Shown here piece by piece: positions 24,536-31,108 of a DNA stretch of 31,108 nt. The stretch spans positions 1-31,108 of the forward strand of contig CAMICU010000022.1 in NCBI GenBank assembly GCA_946223375.1. Direction: 5' to 3'. Below the pieces are notes generated by a model, which saw nothing but the letters and a program-made list of their open reading frames with translations, had not been told where the DNA came from and did no database searches. Source of the DNA: an uncultured Stenotrophomonas sp. (GTDB taxonomy: Bacteria; Pseudomonadota; Gammaproteobacteria; Xanthomonadales; Xanthomonadaceae). The stretch's first letter is position 1. The number at the start of each line of letters is the position of its first letter. The position numbers and the translations under genes were made by a program.

Positions 24536-25473
24536 CCTCCACCGTTCTCGTCGCCGGTTCGGCCAATCTCGATTTCGTGGTGCGTGCCGCGCACGTGCCG
24601 GCACCGGGCGAAACCGTGCTCGGCCGCGAGTTCCGCACCTTCCCCGGTGGCAAGGGCGCCAACCAGGCGGTGGCCTGCGCCCGTGCCGGCGCGGCCGATA
24701 CGCGGATGCTGCTGGCGCTGGGCAATGACGACTTCGCCACACCCATCGAAGCCTCGCTGAGCGATGCGGGCGTGCAGCTGCACGCCGTGCGCGACGCGCA
24801 GCTGCCGACCGGCACCGCCTTCATCTGCCTGTCCGACGATGCCGAGAACGCGATCACCGTCGCCCCCGGCGCCAACATGGCGTTGACCCCCGCCCACCTG
24901 CCCGCGCTCGACGGGGTGCAGTGGCTGCTGCTGCAGCTGGAGACACCGTTGCAGACGGTGCAGGCATATGCCCGCGCCGCGCGCGCGGCCGGCGTCAAGG
25001 TCGCGCTCAACGCGGCGCCGGCGCAGGTGCTGCCGGCCGACCTGCTGGCGCAGCTGGACCTGCTGATCGTCAACGAGGGCGAGCTGGACGTGGTTGCCGG
25101 CAATCCACCGGACCTGGCCAGTGGCCTGGCGAGGCTGGACGTGCCGTGCGTGATCGTCACCCTCGGCGCGCGCGGCTGCCTGGCCCGCAGCGAAGGCCGC
25201 ACCGTGCTGCAGCCGGCGTTCGCGATCTCGCCGGTGGATACCACCGCCGCCGGTGACACGTTCTGCGGCACGCTGGTGGCAACGCTCGCACGCGGGCAGA
25301 CACTGCCGCACGCGCTGCTGGCGGCCAGCGCCGCCTCTGCCCTGGCCTGCACGCGGCTGGGCGCACAATCCAGCATTCCCGCGCAGGCCGAAGTGGCCGC
25401 GCTGCTGGCCGACGCCGCGCGCCTGCCCGGCCCCGACGCCCATGCCGCGCTGGCGGCGTGGTGCGCGCTGTAA
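24532..25473 (+). CDS. PfkB-family (ribokinase-like) sugar kinase
   Basis: This 313-residue cytosolic kinase transfers phosphate from ATP to a sugar. The N-terminal VAGSANLDFVVRAAHVPAPG and FPGGKGANQAVACARAG (residues 38-54) are the first PfkB signature. DTTAAGDTFCGTLVATLARG carries the second, with the catalytic base at D242. Ribokinase is the closest named group, but other furanose kinases share these motifs. The start overlaps the serine hydrolase stop (ATGA), and the next gene begins 27 bases after its stop, so it belongs to the same operon. It would commit the released sugar to central metabolism; transaldolase lies 5.5 kb downstream. Confidence 0.92.
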   Translation: MTSTVLVAGSANLDFVVRAAHVPAPGETVLGREFRTFPGGKGANQAVACARAGAADTRMLLALGNDDFATPIEASLSDAGVQLHAVRDAQLPTGTAFICLSDDAENAITVAPGANMALTPAHLPALDGVQWLLLQLETPLQTVQAYARAARAAGVKVALNAAPAQVLPADLLAQLDLLIVNEGELDVVAGNPPDLASGLARLDVPCVIVTLGARGCLARSEGRTVLQPAFAISPVDTTAAGDTFCGTLVATLARGQTLPHALLAASAASALACTRLGAQSSIPAQAEVAALLADAARLPGPDAHAALAAWCAL

Positions 25474-25500
25474 CCGTTCTGCTCCCCCTGTTCCCGCTGG

Positions 25501-27699
25501 ATGAATGCCATGACCTCGCCTTACACCACGCCTGATTACGACAACGAAGCCGCCGACCATGGGCGTGAGGCGATCACCACCGAGTACAAGTTCTCGCACG
25601 TCACCACCGGCCGCTACCTGCCCACCCCGGGCAAGGCACCGGCGTGGCCGTTCGCCGACATCGGCAGCTGGATGATCGATGCCAACGCCAGCGCCGGCGA
25701 CTGGCTGACCGAACTGAAGGACTGGCGCCGCGAGCACCTGGTGCGGATCGGCTACACCGACGTGAACTACCGTCGCCCGGAACTGCAGTGGGCGCAGCGC
25801 AACTTCGTGCACGCGCAGATGATGGTCGAGGACCGCTACTTCTTCGACGTGGAGACCGCGCAGTACACGGTGGACAAGTACCTGGACGACCTGATCGCGC
25901 GCTTCGGCGGGCTCGACTCGGTGCTGATCTGGTACATCTACCCGAACATCGGCATCGACGACCGCAACCAGTTCGACCTGGCGCACACACTGCCGGGTGG
26001 CCTGGAAGGCCTGAAGGCCGCCGTGCAGGCGTTCCAGAAGCGCGGCGTGCGCGTATTCCTGCCGGCCAAGCCATGGGACCACGGCACCCGCGACCCGGGC
26101 GTCACCCACTGGGACGGCCTGGCCGAGATCATCAAGGCCACCGGTGCCGACGGCATCAACGGCGACACCTTCAACGGCGTGCCGCGCGCGTTCTTCGATG
26201 CCTGCGATGCCAATGGCAACCCGGTGGTGGTGCAGCCCGAATCCACCATCAGCTCGGAAGAGCAGCTGATCTGGAACGTGCAGAGCTGGGGCAAGAAGGC
26301 ACCGGACGGCCCGGTGCCGCCGGTGTCCAAGTGGAAGTGGCTGGAGCCGCGCCACATGGTCAACTACGAGAACCGCTGGGGCCGCAACCGCAACCACGAC
26401 CTGCAGTACTGCTTCTTCAACGGCATCGGCTACAACGCCTGGGAGAACATCTGGGGTATCTGGAACCAGTTCACCGCGCGTGACGGCGAAACCCTGCGCC
26501 GCATCGCCGCGGTCTACCGCCAGTTCCCGCAGCTGGTGGTGTCGATGGACTGGGAGCCGTACCAGGTCTGCTACCAGGGCGGCATCTTCGCCAGCAGGTT
26601 CCCGGTCGACGGGCTGAGCCTGCATACCTTCATCAACCGCAACGAGTACGCGGTCAATGGTGAGCAGATCGGTGTGCCGCACGTGGACGGCACCCGCTAC
26701 TACGACGTGTGGCACGGCGTGGAGCTGTCGCCGGTGGTGCGCGACGGGCTTGCCATCATCGAACTGCCGATGGAGGCACGTGGCTTCGGCGCGCTGCTGA
26801 GCGTGCAGCCGGGTACCGTGGTCGACGGCCTCGACACATTCCTGGTCGCCGCTGCCCAGCGTGCCGAGCAGCCGCTCAACAGTTTCTCCGGTGCGTGGAA
26901 GGCACTGAATCAGCAGCTGCGCGCGATTCCCGCCACCGCCACGCAGGCCACCGCGCCGCAGGGCATGGTCACCGTTCCTGCTGGCGAGTTCGTGTTCGCC
27001 GTTGGCGGCGTGGAGATCGAAGGCTTCAACTGGGCCGGCCAGGACGTGCAGTTCCCGTGGGAAGACTGCCCGCGCCGCCATCACCGCAAGCACATGCGGA
27101 TGAGCGCGTTCCATATCGACCGCTTCCCGGTCACCAACGCGCAGTTCAAGGCGTTCATCGATGCCACCGGCTACCACCCGGCCGATGACATCAACTTCCT
27201 CGCCCATTGGGTCGATGGCGCACCGCGGGCCGGCTGGGACAACAAGCCGGTGGTATGGGTGTCGCTGGAGGATGCGCGCGCCTACGCGGCCTGGGCCGGC
27301 AAGCGCCTGCCGCACGAATGGGAATGGCAGTACGCCGCGCAGGGCAGCGATGGCCGCACCTACCCGTGGGGCAATGACTGGGACGCCAGCCGCGTGCCAC
27401 GCGTGAACCGTGGCCGCCGCGTGCTGGCCCCGGCCGATGTCGATGCCCACCCGCAGGGCGCCAGCCCGTTCGGCGTGCAGGACCTGGTCGGCAACGTGTG
27501 GCAGTGGACCGATGAATTCATCGACGAGCACACCCGCGCGGCGGTGCTGCGCGGTGGCTCCAGCTACCAGCCGCAGACCTCGCACTGGTACTTCCCGCAG
27601 GCCTACCGCCTGGACCAGCACGGCAAGTACCTGCTGATGGCGCCGGCCAAGGACCGCAGCGGCATGCTCGGCTTCCGCTGCGTGGTGGACGCGGCATGA
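25501..27699 (+). CDS. Putative glycosidase barrel fused to a C-terminal SUMF1-type domain
   Basis: This 732-residue protein has no signal peptide, so it is cytosolic. Residues 30-350 look like a TIM barrel: DSVLIWYIYPNIG, then GVRVFLPAKPWD, then GADGINGDTFNG with D222, then VVVQPESTIS with E247. These strand-end acids are candidate catalytic residues. Residues 370-450 look like a beta-sandwich, as after many glycosidase barrels. Residues 486-732 are a SUMF1/FGE-type domain (MVTVPAGEF, DRFPVTNAQFKAFIDATGY, KRLPHEWEWQYAAQG, YPWGNDWD, GNVWQWTDEF, VLRGGSSY). The copper-binding Cys pair that follows RGGS in true formylglycine-generating enzymes is missing (SSYQPQTSHWYF), so it should not make formylglycine. 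The start may be 25501 or the ATG at 25510. It overlaps the GH127 gene by 4 bases. Confidence 0.8.
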   Translation: MNAMTSPYTTPDYDNEAADHGREAITTEYKFSHVTTGRYLPTPGKAPAWPFADIGSWMIDANASAGDWLTELKDWRREHLVRIGYTDVNYRRPELQWAQRNFVHAQMMVEDRYFFDVETAQYTVDKYLDDLIARFGGLDSVLIWYIYPNIGIDDRNQFDLAHTLPGGLEGLKAAVQAFQKRGVRVFLPAKPWDHGTRDPGVTHWDGLAEIIKATGADGINGDTFNGVPRAFFDACDANGNPVVVQPESTISSEEQLIWNVQSWGKKAPDGPVPPVSKWKWLEPRHMVNYENRWGRNRNHDLQYCFFNGIGYNAWENIWGIWNQFTARDGETLRRIAAVYRQFPQLVVSMDWEPYQVCYQGGIFASRFPVDGLSLHTFINRNEYAVNGEQIGVPHVDGTRYYDVWHGVELSPVVRDGLAIIELPMEARGFGALLSVQPGTVVDGLDTFLVAAAQRAEQPLNSFSGAWKALNQQLRAIPATATQATAPQGMVTVPAGEFVFAVGGVEIEGFNWAGQDVQFPWEDCPRRHHRKHMRMSAFHIDRFPVTNAQFKAFIDATGYHPADDINFLAHWVDGAPRAGWDNKPVVWVSLEDARAYAAWAGKRLPHEWEWQYAAQGSDGRTYPWGNDWDASRVPRVNRGRRVLAPADVDAHPQGASPFGVQDLVGNVWQWTDEFIDEHTRAAVLRGGSSYQPQTSHWYFPQAYRLDQHGKYLLMAPAKDRSGMLGFRCVVDAA

Positions 27700-29552
27700 G
27701 TGCGGCCATCACCAGCGGCCAGCAGCTGGTCGCACCCGCCGCCGTGCAGCTGGACGGCATGTTCGGGCAGATGCTGGCGGCCAACCGCAGCGGCCGCTTG
27801 AGCCATTTCATCGTCGACGAGGCCAGCCCGTCGATCAGCATCTTCGGCCAGGCGCACAAGCAGCAGAACCAAGAAGGTGACTGGTACGGCGAGCATGCCG
27901 GCAAGTGGCTGTCGGCCACCGCGCGCGCGGTCGCGCAGGGCGGCCAGCCGCAACTCGAAGCCAACCTGCGCCGCGTCGCCGACTGGCTGATCAGCCAGCA
28001 GGATGACGACGGCTACCTCGGCAACTACGCCGCCGACCGTCGATTCACCGTGCCGCAGCCGCCAAAACCCGAGAGCTGGAACGGCGAACCGGCTCTGCGC
28101 ACCTGGGACATCTGGACCCACAGCTACCTGATCCTGGGTTTCCTGGAAACCTGGCGTGCGCTGGGCGACGACGCCTACCTGCAGGCCGCGCGGCGCATCG
28201 CCGACCTGTGCTGGCAGGCACTGGAATCGGGCATCGACATCACCACGCTGGGCAACCACCACGGCATGTCGGCGACGGTGCTGCTGGACCCGGCCGCCGA
28301 CCTGTACCTGGTCACCGGCGAGCCGCGCTATCTGGCATTGGCCGAGAAGATCCTGCAGCAGGCCAACGCCAACCCGCGGCTGGCCCTGCTCGACAAGGGC
28401 ATCGCCAACGAGGATGCGGCCTTCATCGCCACCGGCAAGGCCTACCAGCTGTCGTGGAATCTGGTGGGCCTGGCCAAGCTGTACAAGGCCACCGGCAAGG
28501 CCGACTACAAGCTGGCCATCGACAATCTGTGGAACAACATCCGCGCGCAGCACCTGACCCTGGGCGGTGGCCCGTGGGGCGGCGTGGCGCATCGTTCGCG
28601 CGAGGTGTTCAACGCACCGCGCACGTTCTTCCCGCAGGCGTACGTGGAAACCTGCTCGGTGCTGGCCTGGATGCAGCTCAACCGCGAACTGCTGGCGATC
28701 AGCGGCCATGCCCGCTACGCCGACGAGCTGGAACGCACCGCCTACAACGACCTGCTGGCGGCGATGGCGCCCAACGGTGAGGACTGGTGTTACTACACTT
28801 TCCCCAACGGCAAACGCGTGCACACCACCTATTGGCGCTGCTGCAAGTCTTCCGGTGCGATGGCGGTGGAAGAACTGCCGCAGATCGCCTATGGCGTCGC
28901 CGCCGATGGCGGGCTGCGGGTGAACCTGTACGGTGCCGGCCAAGCCACGCTCCCGCATGCCGACGCCGGCAGGGTGGTGCTGCAGCAGCAGACCCGCTAT
29001 CCGTTCAACGGCGACATCAGCCTGCGGGTGATGCCCGAGCACAGCGCCAGCTTCGACATCGGCCTGCGCATCCCGGCCTGGGCCGCGGACGCGCACCTCC
29101 TGGTCAACGGCATCAGCGTGCCGGTGCAGCCCGCGGCGGACGGCTACGTGCAGATCCGCCGCCAATGGCAGGCCGGTGACATCGTCAGCGTGCAGCTGCC
29201 GATGCAGCCGCAGCTGCATCGCGCGGCCAACATCAACGTGCAGGAATCGCGTGCACCGGACGGCTCGCCGGTGGCGCAGGAAGTGCTGCGCTGGGAGTAC
29301 GTCGGCCTGAGCTACGGGCCGCTGGTCTACGCGACGACGCTGATCGATGGCTTCAAGACCGACGAGACCGTGCGGCTGCCGGCCGCTGATCCGGCGCAGT
29401 GGCTGCAGGTCGGCGAGGATCACGGCGAAGGCGCGGCGGTGACGATGCAGCTGCAGTGCCGTGCGCCGCTGGTGTTCGAGCCGTACTACCGCTGTGGCGG
29501 ACGCGAGCATGGCGCATGGCGCCTGAGCTGGCTGTCGCTGGCACCGCAATGA
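27696..29552 (+). CDS. GH127 family glycoside hydrolase (DUF1680, beta-L-arabinofuranosidase-like)
   Basis: This 618-residue protein has no signal peptide, so it is cytosolic. It has an alpha/alpha barrel (DNA region for WLISQQDDDGYLGNY onward) followed by beta-sandwich domains from about residue 410. The known active-site set of the HypBA1 enzyme (acid/base Glu, a Zn site of Glu-x-Cys plus adjacent Cys-Cys, one Cys acting as nucleophile) is matched here by E303 (SREVF), E318-T-C320 and C382-C383 (WRCCKSSG). It is therefore likely active. Members also act on sugars other than L-arabinofuranose, so substrate is open. Its ATG overlaps the preceding stop, giving strong coupling with the SUMF1 fusion. 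Confidence 0.92.
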   Translation: MSAAITSGQQLVAPAAVQLDGMFGQMLAANRSGRLSHFIVDEASPSISIFGQAHKQQNQEGDWYGEHAGKWLSATARAVAQGGQPQLEANLRRVADWLISQQDDDGYLGNYAADRRFTVPQPPKPESWNGEPALRTWDIWTHSYLILGFLETWRALGDDAYLQAARRIADLCWQALESGIDITTLGNHHGMSATVLLDPAADLYLVTGEPRYLALAEKILQQANANPRLALLDKGIANEDAAFIATGKAYQLSWNLVGLAKLYKATGKADYKLAIDNLWNNIRAQHLTLGGGPWGGVAHRSREVFNAPRTFFPQAYVETCSVLAWMQLNRELLAISGHARYADELERTAYNDLLAAMAPNGEDWCYYTFPNGKRVHTTYWRCCKSSGAMAVEELPQIAYGVAADGGLRVNLYGAGQATLPHADAGRVVLQQQTRYPFNGDISLRVMPEHSASFDIGLRIPAWAADAHLLVNGISVPVQPAADGYVQIRRQWQAGDIVSVQLPMQPQLHRAANINVQESRAPDGSPVAQEVLRWEYVGLSYGPLVYATTLIDGFKTDETVRLPAADPAQWLQVGEDHGEGAAVTMQLQCRAPLVFEPYYRCGGREHGAWRLSWLSLAPQ

Positions 29553-29564
29553 ACCGGCGGAGGG

Positions 29565-29637
29565 TGCCGGCCGCCACCGGCAGGCGCCCTTCGTGAACCA
29601 CCCGGTGGGGACATGCCCGCTTCCTCCGGAAGTTTTT
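29565..29637 (+). terminator. Candidate terminator after GH127
   Basis: A 6-bp hairpin TGCCGG/CCGGCA (29565-29570/29577-29582) is followed by a second small hairpin CTTCC-TCC-GGAAG (29620-29632) with five T residues directly after it. The second has the form of a weak intrinsic terminator. It lies between the glycosidase operon and the CoA-transferase gene. Confidence 0.4.
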
Positions 29638-29718
29638 GTCCTCGCTGAAAATACCCGCACGATCTGTTTCTTCCCGCAGGGCGGGAGGAAACTGCAGGCA
29701 AGGAATCGAGTGCACCCC

Positions 29719-30912
29719 ATGTCAGGAAGCCACAGCCCCTCTCCCTTCGATATCGCCCGGCGCGACGGCGCCGCCGGCCCGCTGAGCGGCATCCGCGTAC
29801 TGGACCTGAGCGCCTATATCGCCGGGCCGTACGGCTGCACGCTGCTGGCCGACCAGGGCGCCGAAGTGATCAAGGTGGAACCGCCGGTCGGTGACAACCT
29901 GCGCAAGTACCCCTCCACCCTGGAAGCCGAGAGCCGTGCGTTTCTCGGCGTCAACCGTTCCAAGCGCGGCGTGGTGCTGGACCTGAAGGACGCCGACCAG
30001 CGCGCGGTGCTGATGCGGCTGGTGCGCGAGGCCGACGTACTGGTGCACAACTTCCGCCCGAGCGTGCCGGCGCGGCTGGGCATCGACTTCGACAGCCTGC
30101 AGCAGATCAATCCGCGGCTGGTGTACTGCGCGGTCACCGGCTATGGCGAAGGCGGTCCGCTCAAGGACAAGGCCGGCTACGACCAGGTGCTGCAGACCAT
30201 GACCGGCATGTGCGCGATGCAGGGCAAGCCCGGCGGTGCGCCGGAGATCCTGTACGGCTCGGTGGTGGACTACTACGCCGCCGCGCTGGTCGCTGCCGGC
30301 GTGTCCTCGGCGCTGTATGAGCGCGAGCGCAGCGGTGAAGGCCAGTATGTCGGCGTGTCGCTGCTGCGCAGCGCGCTGACCATGCAGTCGGCACGGATGG
30401 TCTGGGCCGAGGGCGAGCCGGAAGGCGTGGGCCGCGACATGCGCTCCGGCGGCGTCACCGGCATCCACCCGACCGCGCACGGCCATCTGTACATCTCGGC
30501 CAATACGCCGCGCTTCTGGCAGGCGCTGTGCGAGAAGACCGGCCTGCCGGAGCTCGCCACCGACCCGCGTTATGACAGCGTGCGCAAGCGCGCCGAGCAT
30601 TCCGACGAGCTGCTGGCCAGGCTGCATGCGGCGCTGGCCACGCGCAGCGCGCTGGAATGGGAAGCACTGTTCGGCGAAGAGGTCCCCTGCGCGGCCGCGC
30701 GCAAGGTCGAGGACATGTTCGAGCACCCGCAGGTGCTGGCCGAGAACATGATCACCACCCTGTCCCATCCGCTGCTGGGCAGTTACCGCGGCATCACCCG
30801 CCCGATCGTGTTCGGCCGCACGCCCGGCCCGCAGCCGTTCGCCGCGCCGGTGTTCGACCAGGACACCGCCGCTGTCATCGCGCGCGTCGATAAAAACGGC
30901 ACCGCCGACTGA
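29719..30912 (+). CDS. CaiB/BaiF family (class III) CoA-transferase
   Basis: This cytosolic protein of 397 residues (400 if the GTG at 29710 is used) moves CoA between organic acids. GPLSGIRVLDLSAYIAGPYG and LADQGAEVIKVEPPVGDNLR open the family fold. NRSKRGVVLDLKD follows, then VLVHNFRPSVPARLG. The catalytic Asp is D184 in YGSVVDYYAA. The GTG at 29710 has AAGGA five bases upstream, whereas the ATG at 29719 lacks a good site, so the GTG may be real. An open frame from 29593 is not supported. With the CitE-like lyase at the other end of the region it would make a two-step acid activation and cleavage route; the acid is unknown. Confidence 0.9.
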   Translation: MSGSHSPSPFDIARRDGAAGPLSGIRVLDLSAYIAGPYGCTLLADQGAEVIKVEPPVGDNLRKYPSTLEAESRAFLGVNRSKRGVVLDLKDADQRAVLMRLVREADVLVHNFRPSVPARLGIDFDSLQQINPRLVYCAVTGYGEGGPLKDKAGYDQVLQTMTGMCAMQGKPGGAPEILYGSVVDYYAAALVAAGVSSALYERERSGEGQYVGVSLLRSALTMQSARMVWAEGEPEGVGRDMRSGGVTGIHPTAHGHLYISANTPRFWQALCEKTGLPELATDPRYDSVRKRAEHSDELLARLHAALATRSALEWEALFGEEVPCAAARKVEDMFEHPQVLAENMITTLSHPLLGSYRGITRPIVFGRTPGPQPFAAPVFDQDTAAVIARVDKNGTAD

Positions 30913-30929
30913 CTCGCCACCGCCGCTTG

Positions 30930-30975
30930 CGCCCCTCTCCCGCCTGCGGGAGAGGGGTTGGGGTGAGGGCAGGGC
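30930..30975. repeat. Dispersed Xanthomonadaceae-type palindrome before transaldolase
   Basis: CCCCTCTCCCGCctgcGGGAGAGGGG-type sequence (arms CCCCTCTCCCGC and GCGGGAGAGGGG sharing the centre) is followed by TTGGGGTGAGGGCAGGGC. It is the best-conserved copy of the motif in the window and lies 20 bases after the CoA-transferase stop, so it may also act as a terminator. Confidence 0.6.
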
Positions 30976-31017
30976 ATCACCCGCCATGCTCCCCACCCAC
31001 CCATCCGGAGTAACCGC

Positions 31018-31108
31018 ATGACCACTGCATCCAAACTCGCCCAGCTGCGCGACCTGTCCGTCGTCGTCGCCGACACCGGTGACTACGACGCCATCAAGCG
31101 CCTGCGTC
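31018..31108 (+). CDS. tal: Transaldolase, N-terminal fragment cut by the window edge
   Basis: Thirty codons are visible, reading MTTASKLAQLRDLSVVVADT and then GDYDAIKRLR. This is the standard transaldolase opening, ending in the first barrel strand. Transaldolase interconverts sedoheptulose 7-phosphate and glyceraldehyde 3-phosphate with erythrose 4-phosphate and fructose 6-phosphate in the pentose phosphate pathway. A GGAG ribosome site lies 8 bases before the ATG. The truncation is due to the window end. It may be a housekeeping gene that simply borders the catabolic cluster. Confidence 0.82.
   Translation, partial: MTTASKLAQLRDLSVVVADTGDYDAIKRLR

Noticed and set aside
24517..27621. 1034-residue minus-strand open frame opposite the kinase and fusion genes
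   Set aside because: Composition typical of an antisense frame in high-GC DNA, covering three well-supported plus-strand genes.
25501..27699. Formylglycine-generating enzyme
   Set aside because: The SUMF1 fold is present but the copper-binding Cys pair is missing, and no sulfatase is encoded in the window.

Overview
The window looks like a chromosome segment from a Xanthomonadaceae gammaproteobacterium, most likely the Stenotrophomonas/Xanthomonas group. Three things suggest this: uniformly high GC, the chromosomal order rsmG-parA-parB, and dispersed palindromes of the CCCTCTCCCGC/GCGGGAGAGGG type, which are common between genes in this family. The assignment is by pattern recognition; no database was searched. 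I see no rRNA, tRNA, CRISPR array, prophage, transposase or plasmid origin.

Left part (1-16.1 kb, mostly minus strand). Positions 140-6030 hold a heavy-metal efflux operon transcribed leftwards: a small CzcI-like Cys/His protein, then czcC, czcB and czcA, with tight or overlapping junctions. A 457-bp gap of degenerate repeats follows. Next come a DUF885 protein, a stand-alone LpxB N-terminal-like membrane protein, a family 2 glycosyltransferase and a UDP-glucuronate 4-epimerase-like enzyme; the last three are probably cell-envelope glycan genes. Then come a small helix-hairpin-helix protein, parB, parA, rsmG, a phosphopantetheinyl transferase, a GlsB/YeaQ-like membrane protein (plus strand) and xthA (exodeoxyribonuclease III).

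Right part (16.1-30.9 kb, all plus strand). This is an accessory-looking catabolic region: a CitE-like CoA-ester lyase; a sodium:solute symporter fused to a periplasmic beta-propeller; a LysR regulator; a TonB-dependent receptor; an exported serine hydrolase; a PfkB sugar kinase; a large cytosolic protein with a putative glycosidase barrel and a C-terminal SUMF1-type domain; a GH127 glycosidase; and a CaiB/BaiF CoA-transferase. The first 30 codons of transaldolase run off the right edge.

My model is inference. A plant-type glycoside enters through the TonB receptor and is deacylated in the periplasm by the serine hydrolase. It crosses the inner membrane by the propeller-symporter, which may also supply the correct anomer. 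It is then hydrolysed in the cytosol by the two glycosidase-like proteins, and the sugar is phosphorylated by the PfkB kinase. The CoA-transferase and CoA-ester lyase at the two ends could activate and cleave a released acyl group. The substrate cannot be read from sequence alone.

Structured repeats are a second theme. One composite hairpin element occurs at both 61-119 and 6123-6208 with a compensatory base-pair change. A degenerate tandem array lies at 6183-6450 and four short tandem units lie at 15769-15905.
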